A DNA stretch of 27,023 nucleotides from Flavicella sp964230805 (GTDB lineage Bacteria > Bacteroidota > Bacteroidia > Flavobacteriales > Flavobacteriaceae), in NCBI GenBank assembly GCA_964230805.1, contig CAXRIA010000023.1, forward strand, positions 1-27,023, in the 5' to 3' direction. The position numbers and the translations under genes are program-made. This document shows, in pieces, positions 22,924 to 27,023 of this stretch. Every line of letters begins with the position of its first letter. Position 1 is the first letter of the stretch. Under the pieces are notes generated by a model. That model did not search any database. It worked only from the letters and a program-made list of their open reading frames with translations, and had not been told where the DNA came from.

Positions 22924-22963
22924 GCTTGAAAATAAAACTATTTTTTCGTTCGAAAAATGACGC

Positions 22964-22997
22964 AAAAAAAAAGAGATTATCTTTCGACAATCTCTTT
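22964..22997 (-). terminator. Rho-independent terminator of tRNA-His
   Basis: On minus a 12-bp stem AAAGAGATTGTC / GATAATCTCTTT (one G-U pair), closed by a GAAA tetraloop, then nine T (plus A run 22964-22972). It begins 5 bases after the tRNA 3' end. Confidence 0.88.
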
Positions 22998-23001
22998 GAA
23001 A

Positions 23002-23079
23002 TGGGGTGGAAGACGGGACTCGAACCCGCGACACTCGGTACCACAAACCGATACTCTAACCAACTGAGCTACAACCACC
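23002..23079 (-). tRNA. tRNA-His (anticodon GTG)
   Basis: Minus-strand cloverleaf with D arm GCTC...GAGT, anticodon stem TCGGT / ACCGA around loop TTGTGGT (anticodon GTG), T arm GCGGG / CCCGT around TTCGAGT, and encoded CCA. The extra 5' G (position -1, plus coordinate 23079), the mark of tRNA-His, faces C73. The acceptor stem GTGGTTG / CTTCCAC has U-U mismatches at 5:68 and 6:67. It has its own promoter and terminator. Confidence 0.95.
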
Positions 23080-23093
23080 ATATTTAACGGGTG

Positions 23094-23124
23094 CAAATTT
23101 ACATTATTTCAACAAACTTGCAAA
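23094..23124 (-). promoter_or_regulatory. tRNA-His promoter
   Basis: Minus strand TTTG (23124-23121), exactly 19 bases, then TAAATTTG (23101-23094). This is the full Bacteroidota promoter, 15 bases before the tRNA 5' end. Confidence 0.78.
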
Positions 23125-23130
23125 CTTTTT

Positions 23131-23847
23131 CTAAATTAAATCCTCTAATTTTTGCACTCCTACATAACGCTCTGAAGTAAAGCCCTCTGCATACTCCACG
23201 CCTATCAATCTCCCCAAATCACGTGCACGATATTGCACACTTTCTAAGAAATTTTTACTGGTAATCGGAGAAACGGGTTCTTTGCTATTTGGATCATAAA
23301 ATTGAGACCTATAGGCTTGCACTGCGGCCACTTTTGTTTCCATAAAACCTGTAACATCAACCACAAAATCGGGTGTAATGGGTTTCCACTGAATATAGTG
23401 GTACACTTGCTTTGGTCTCCAGGCATGTTGTCCCACACCCTCATGCTCAGTTTCTATTTTCATCAAACCTGATAAAAAACAAGCATCTGAGACCAATTTG
23501 CTACCTTTTCCATGATCGATATGTCGGTCCTCGATGGCATTGCACAGCACGATTTCAGGCTTGTATTTACGGAGTATTTTTACAACCTCAAGTTGATGTT
23601 TTTTGTCGTTTGTAAAGAACCCATCTGAAAAAGCTAGGTTTTCTCGCACTGCAAGACCCAGAATTTCAGCTGCTTTCATGGCTTCTTTGTCTCTGATTTC
23701 TGCAGAACCTCGTGTCCCCAATTCGCCTCTCGTCAAATCCAATACACCGACCTTCTTCCCAGAGGCAATTTCTTTTGCCAACGTAGCCCCACAGCCCAAC
23801 TCTACATCATCTGGGTGTGCTCCTATGGCCAATATATCTAACTTCAT
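23131..23847 (-). CDS. bshB1: Bacillithiol biosynthesis deacetylase BshB1
   Basis: 238 residues of the LmbE/PIG-L zinc deacetylase fold. The metal and catalytic motif AHPDD is at 10-14 (LDILAIGAHPDDVELGCG), followed by LTRGELGTRGS near 38 and the second metal motif RHIDHG with H109 and H112. The close match to the BshB1 pattern supports removal of acetyl from GlcNAc-malate, step two of bacillithiol synthesis. Bacillithiol is the main low-molecular-weight thiol in many Bacteroidota. It follows a glutathione peroxidase-family gene by 33 bases on the same strand, so the two may be co-transcribed in thiol redox defence. Confidence 0.93.
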   Translation of the reverse strand: MKLDILAIGAHPDDVELGCGATLAKEIASGKKVGVLDLTRGELGTRGSAEIRDKEAMKAAEILGLAVRENLAFSDGFFTNDKKHQLEVVKILRKYKPEIVLCNAIEDRHIDHGKGSKLVSDACFLSGLMKIETEHEGVGQHAWRPKQVYHYIQWKPITPDFVVDVTGFMETKVAAVQAYRSQFYDPNSKEPVSPITSKNFLESVQYRARDLGRLIGVEYAEGFTSERYVGVQKLEDLI

Positions 23848-23880
23848 TTCGTATTTTTCTTAAAAGTATCTATAATTTCT

Positions 23881-24456
23881 CTATTGTTCAATCCATGTAA
23901 TGATTTCCGGACTGTTGGGTTTTGTCGATGGGGCGCAAACTTTATCCAAGGTCCCCTGTGCATTGATCAAGTATTTTTGAAAATTCCATTTGACCCTCGA
24001 ATCCTTGAAACCATTTTTTTCTTTTGTGGTCAGGTATTCATAAATAGGATGCTTTTTTCTTCCCCTTACATTTATTTTTTCCATCATAGGAAAAGTAACC
24101 CCGTAATTTTGCTTACAAAAGGCAGCTATCTCTTCAGACGTTCCTGGTTCTTGGAAAAAAAAGTCATTTGATGGAAAGCCTATAATTACGAAATTTTTAT
24201 TTTGATAGGTTTCGTACAATTTTTGCAAACCTTTGTATTGCGGTGTAAGGCCACATTTTGACGCTGTATTGACAATCATTATTTTCTTTCCCTTCAAGGT
24301 TGAAAAATCAAAAGTTTCCCCTGAGAGATCCGTTACTTTAAAATCATAAATACGCATCGATGCCTGGGCTATCTTTTCTGGTTCGTCATGCAAAAAGTAA
24401 ATGCCCGTAGATGATGCCAATAAAATTATTAGAAAAACATACCTCATAATACTCAT
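23881..24456 (-). CDS. Glutathione peroxidase-family thiol peroxidase
   Basis: 191 residues from the first ATG (24456); the ATG at 24447 (MRYVFLIILLA) is equally good and suits the leader better, because a -7 element lies only 12 bases before the first. An N-terminal hydrophobic segment (about 4-22) acts as signal or anchor, so the enzyme likely works outside the cytoplasm. Catalytic residues are C68 in NTASKCGLTPQ, Q102 in FPSNDFFFQEPGT, and W157-N158 in VKWNFQKYL. Cys replaces the Sec of animal enzymes, and C114 may be the resolving Cys. Such enzymes usually take electrons from thioredoxin. Closely followed by bshB1. Confidence 0.92.
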   Translation of the reverse strand: MSIMRYVFLIILLASSTGIYFLHDEPEKIAQASMRIYDFKVTDLSGETFDFSTLKGKKIMIVNTASKCGLTPQYKGLQKLYETYQNKNFVIIGFPSNDFFFQEPGTSEEIAAFCKQNYGVTFPMMEKINVRGRKKHPIYEYLTTKEKNGFKDSRVKWNFQKYLINAQGTLDKVCAPSTKPNSPEIITWIEQ

Positions 24457-24467
24457 TTTGTACTATT

Positions 24468-24475
24468 CAAAATTA
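24468..24475 (-). promoter_or_regulatory. -7 element of the peroxidase-bshB1 unit
   Basis: The minus strand reads TAATTTTG, matching TAnnTTTG, 12 bases before the first ATG and 21 before the second. No -33 TTTG is seen. Confidence 0.42.
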
Positions 24476-24530
24476 CAAATTCTCTTTTAAAAAGACTTCT
24501 CAAAAATAAGATAGTTTGTATATTCGCTTT

Positions 24531-25292
24531 ATGATGACAATTACTTTGCTTGGTGGCGGAAATTTAGCAAATCATTTGGCAAATGTTTTTCTTAATAAAA
24601 GGGGCTGTAAGCTTTCTCAAATATACAATCGTAGTATTGAAAAAATCAGACATTTCGAAAAGCAAACAAAAATCTCCGATAATTTAGAGAAGTTGATTGA
24701 TTCAGACATTTACATTCTCTGCGTAAGTGATGCTGCCATTCAAGAAATCTCAAAAAAAATTGCACCAAAAAAAGGGTTGGTTGTGCACACTTCCGGAGCC
24801 CTTGGGATGAATGCATTGCAAAACGGAGAGAGAAGAGGTGTGTTTTACCCTTTGCAAACATTTTCGAAAGATCGCAACCTCTTCTTCGAAACCATTCCTA
24901 TTTGTATCGAAGCAGTCCATTCAAAGGATCTGGAAATACTACAAAAGCTCGCCTTCATACTTTCAAAGAAAGTGTATCAAATCAATTCTTTTCAGAGAAA
25001 AAAAATACATTTGGCAGCCGTATTTGTCAATAATTTTGTGAATCATTTGTATGCCATAGGAAATGATATTTGCGAATCAAATAACATTCCTTTTGAAATA
25101 TTACAGCCTTTGATTCTAGAAACAGCCGAAAAAATGAATACATTAGCACCAATTGAAGCCCAAACAGGCCCCGCCAAAAGAAGCGATTACAAAACCATAG
25201 AAATTCACAAATCAGAGTGTTCGGAAGAGATCAAAGAAATATACACTGTATTGACCGAAGCTATAATAAAAACAAAACTTCATGGAAATTAG
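24531..25292 (+). CDS. Rossmann-fold and DUF2520 protein (predicted oxidoreductase)
   Basis: 254 residues from the ATG at 24531 (an in-frame ATG at 24516 is less likely, since it lies inside a -7-like TATATTCG at 24519-24526; the ATG at 24534 is also possible). MTITLLGGGNLANHLANVFL is a nucleotide-binding Rossmann start with GGGNLA. Residues 60-125 hold the NAD(P)-site strands (IYILCVSDAAIQEIS, VVHTSGALGM, GVFYPLQTFSKD). The C-terminal DUF2520 helical domain includes HLAAVFVNNFVNHLYAIG and QTGPAKRSD. It resembles prephenate- or pyrroline-5-carboxylate-type dehydrogenases in layout. The substrate is unknown. It overlaps the KdsC-like gene by 11 bases, which suggests coupling. Confidence 0.87.
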   Translation: MMTITLLGGGNLANHLANVFLNKRGCKLSQIYNRSIEKIRHFEKQTKISDNLEKLIDSDIYILCVSDAAIQEISKKIAPKKGLVVHTSGALGMNALQNGERRGVFYPLQTFSKDRNLFFETIPICIEAVHSKDLEILQKLAFILSKKVYQINSFQRKKIHLAAVFVNNFVNHLYAIGNDICESNNIPFEILQPLILETAEKMNTLAPIEAQTGPAKRSDYKTIEIHKSECSEEIKEIYTVLTEAIIKTKLHGN

Positions 25293-25809
25293 TTACAAAC
25301 AATTGATGCCTCACATCAACACTTTTATTTTTGATGTTGACGGTGTTTTAACCAACGGAATGGTGACCGTTTTTCCAAACGGTGATTTGGTGCGACAAAT
25401 GAATATCAAAGACGGCTATGCACTAAAAACGGCGATTGATGCAGGTTACAGAGTTTGCATTATCTCTGGTGGAAGCAACGAAGCCGTGAGAAAAAGACTG
25501 CAGGGTTTGGGCATTGAAGAAATTTATTTGGGAGTCCATGACAAAATAAAACAATACTACCAATTGGTTGACAAATACAATTTATTGCCAGAAAACATCT
25601 TATACATGGGAGACGATATCCCCGACTATCCTGTCATGGAACTTGTAGGTTTTCCTTGTGCCCCTCAAGATGCAGCTCCAGAAATAAAAAACATTTCCAA
25701 ATACATTTCTCCAAAAAAAGGAGGCGAAGGTTGTGTTCGCGACGTGATAGAGCAAATCATGCGAGTACAAAACAAATGGAAAGGAAAATTTTACGCAAAA
25801 TACGATTGA
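25282..25809 (+). CDS. kdsC: KdsC-like HAD-family phosphatase
   Basis: 175 residues, no cap domain, as in KdsC. The HAD motifs are I FDVDGVLTNG (residues 18-27, nucleophile and acid Asp pair), II ISGGSNEAV, III K in HDKIKQYY, and IV MGDDIPDYPVM with CAPQDAAPEI. KdsC hydrolyses Kdo-8-phosphate to Kdo for the lipopolysaccharide core. Related enzymes act on other sugar acids. No kdsA or kdsB lies in the window, so the substrate is inferred from family shape. It overlaps the DUF2520 gene by 11 bases and precedes mlaE by 112 bases. Confidence 0.83.
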   Translation: MEISYKQLMPHINTFIFDVDGVLTNGMVTVFPNGDLVRQMNIKDGYALKTAIDAGYRVCIISGGSNEAVRKRLQGLGIEEIYLGVHDKIKQYYQLVDKYNLLPENILYMGDDIPDYPVMELVGFPCAPQDAAPEIKNISKYISPKKGGEGCVRDVIEQIMRVQNKWKGKFYAKYD

Positions 25810-25921
25810 TCATTGCAACCACAACAGAGTTTTCAAAACAATTTTTTCTCTATTTTTTTTTCTAGAATTACTCTTGAAGAAAAGCCAAAAATAAATTTAA
25901 TATTTTAGCAAAAAAGATTCC

Positions 25922-26662
25922 ATGAATTACATCGAACATGTTGGCAAATATTTTTTAATGCTCAAACAAGTTTTTAAGCGCCCTCAAAAACGGAGTGTTT
26001 TCAAAGAAATCTTGTTTCGTGAAATCGAAGATTTGGGTTTAAAATCCTTAGGAATTGTGGCTTTTATTGCCTTTTTTGTTGGCGGGGTTATTGCAATACA
26101 AACCGCTTTAAACCTCGAAAGTCCGATTATCCCAAAATACCTCATTGGTTTTGCTACCAAACGAGCAATGATATTGGAATTTGCTCCTACATTTGCCTCC
26201 ATCATTCTCGCAGGAAAAGTGGGGTCATTTATTACATCAAGTATCGGCACGATGCGTGTGACGGAACAAATAGATGCACTCGAAGTTATGGGTATCAACT
26301 CTTTGAATTATTTGGTATTCCCCAAAATCATCGCCGCTGTTTTCTTCTATCCGTTGTTGGTTATCTTGGCAATGTTTCTTGGAATATTTGGCGGATGGCT
26401 TGCAGGACTTTTGACAGGCTTATTTCATTCTGTAGACTATATTGATGGGATTCAACTGGATTTTGATCCTTTTTTACTGCAGTACGCAACGATCAAAGCC
26501 ATTGTATTTGCGTTTGTGATTGCTACCATACCCTCCTACCACGGGTATTATGTAAAAGGAGGCTCTTTAGAAGTAGGTCGGGCAAGCACCCAAGCGGTGG
26601 TATGGACAAGTGTGGTTATTATTTTGTTGAATTACTTTTTAACTCAAATGCTTTTAGGATAA
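25922..26662 (+). CDS. mlaE: MlaE-family ABC permease (lipid transport)
   Basis: 246 residues with about five hydrophobic segments (for example 40-60, 90-112, 138-172, 195-215, 226-244). The MlaE signature is EQIDALEVMGINSLNYLVFPKIIA, preceded by the GSFITSSIGTMRVTEQ segment. With MlaF and MCE protein MlaD it forms an inner-membrane complex that moves phospholipids between the membranes. The next gene starts one base past the stop and encodes its ATPase, in line with an mlaE-mlaF-mlaD operon. A weak -7-like TATTTTAG at 25901 could serve as promoter. Confidence 0.93.
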   Translation: MNYIEHVGKYFLMLKQVFKRPQKRSVFKEILFREIEDLGLKSLGIVAFIAFFVGGVIAIQTALNLESPIIPKYLIGFATKRAMILEFAPTFASIILAGKVGSFITSSIGTMRVTEQIDALEVMGINSLNYLVFPKIIAAVFFYPLLVILAMFLGIFGGWLAGLLTGLFHSVDYIDGIQLDFDPFLLQYATIKAIVFAFVIATIPSYHGYYVKGGSLEVGRASTQAVVWTSVVIILLNYFLTQMLLG

Positions 26663-27023
26663 ATGATACAGGTAAAAGATTTGCATAAAAGTTTTGGTGA
26701 AACTCATATTCTAAAGGGAATTGACGCCACGTTTGAAAGAGGACAAACCAGTCTAATTATCGGTCAAAGTGGCTCCGGAAAAACCGTATTTCTCAAAAGT
26801 CTTTTGGGATTGCACACCCCCGAAGTTGGAATCATTTCTTTCGATGGAAAAATCAGCAAAGAAATGGATGTTCAACAAAGAAGACAATTGCGTCAAGAAA
26901 TTGGCATGGTTTTCCAAGGAAGTGCACTGTTTGATTCTCTGACTGTAGAACAAAACATTATGTTTCCTGTAAAAATGTTTACCGATCAATCCACCTCGGA
27001 AATGAGAGATCGAGTTCACACCG
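26663..27023 (+). CDS. mlaF: MlaF-type ABC transporter ATPase (partial, 3' end outside window)
   Basis: The first 120 residues are visible. MIQVKDLHKSFGETHILKGI is an ABC start, with Walker A GQSGSGKT near residue 39, and the Q loop and following VFQGSALFDSLTVEQNI typical of MlaF. The ATG follows the mlaE stop after a single-base junction (stop at 26660-26662, ATG at 26663), so translation is coupled. Signature, Walker B and switch motifs lie beyond the window. Powers lipid transport by the Mla complex at the inner membrane. Confidence 0.92.
   Translation, partial: MIQVKDLHKSFGETHILKGIDATFERGQTSLIIGQSGSGKTVFLKSLLGLHTPEVGIISFDGKISKEMDVQQRRQLRQEIGMVFQGSALFDSLTVEQNIMFPVKMFTDQSTSEMRDRVHT

Noticed and set aside
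22924..23046. Upstream extension of the small lysine-rich protein
   Set aside because: It would translate through a terminator and most of tRNA-His.
1..27023. Mobile element, prophage, defence island or CRISPR array
   Set aside because: No transposase, integrase, phage or Cas-like product and no spaced direct repeats of CRISPR size were seen. Genes are core or metabolic throughout.

Overview
The window is a stretch of chromosome from a member of Bacteroidota, most likely a (marine) Flavobacteriaceae species. The evidence is the AT-rich sequence, the Bacteroidota-type promoters (TTTG, about 19 bases, then TAnnTTTG), the near absence of Shine-Dalgarno sequences, and marker genes typical of the group: an RprX/RprY-like two-component system, the gene order nusB-DUF1573-yajC-ybbR-coaE, a DUF3276 PUR protein, a lysine-rich cold-shock protein, bacillithiol synthesis and DUF4856/imelysin lipoproteins. 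The gene density is high, no gene-free gap exceeds 300 bases, and I saw no insertion sequence, prophage, CRISPR array or integron.

Layout. Positions 1-335 hold the 5' part of isopentenyl-diphosphate isomerase (minus). Positions 392-6241 (minus) form a housekeeping block read nusB, DUF1573 lipoprotein, yajC, ybbR, coaE, sensor kinase, response regulator, with a strong terminator hairpin between yajC and ybbR. Positions 6466-8669 (plus) carry an ABC exporter half-transporter and a PUR/DUF3276 protein, which end in a terminator shared with a convergent DEAD-box helicase (minus). guaB and a VF530-family small protein (minus) follow. An M20 deacetylase (argE type) and a sterol desaturase-like membrane hydroxylase are on plus.

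Positions 14454-19856 (minus) form the most interesting block, a probable iron or heme acquisition operon: DUF4856 lipoprotein, imelysin-like lipoprotein, TonB-dependent receptor, membrane-anchored CxxCH heme-binding protein. It has a clear promoter with a 23-bp AT-rich palindrome just upstream. A second, 20/23 identical copy of the palindrome lies upstream of the sterol desaturase-like gene, which faces the operon tail to tail. I infer one shared, possibly iron-responsive, regulator.

Positions 19977-24456 (minus) hold HMG-CoA lyase, class-2-like dihydroorotate dehydrogenase, a cold-shock protein, a tiny lysine-rich protein, tRNA-His with its own promoter and terminator, bshB1 and a glutathione peroxidase. 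Positions 24516-27023 (plus) hold a Rossmann/DUF2520 protein, a KdsC-like HAD phosphatase, and an MlaE permease followed by the start of its MlaF ATPase.

Most genes are ordinary core genes. Points worth following are the shared palindrome and the operon it controls, a Cys in place of Ser as catalytic base in class-2-like PyrD, an Asp in place of the catalytic Glu in the ABC exporter, two U-U mismatches in the tRNA-His acceptor stem, and the terminator that cuts the yajC-ybbR block.
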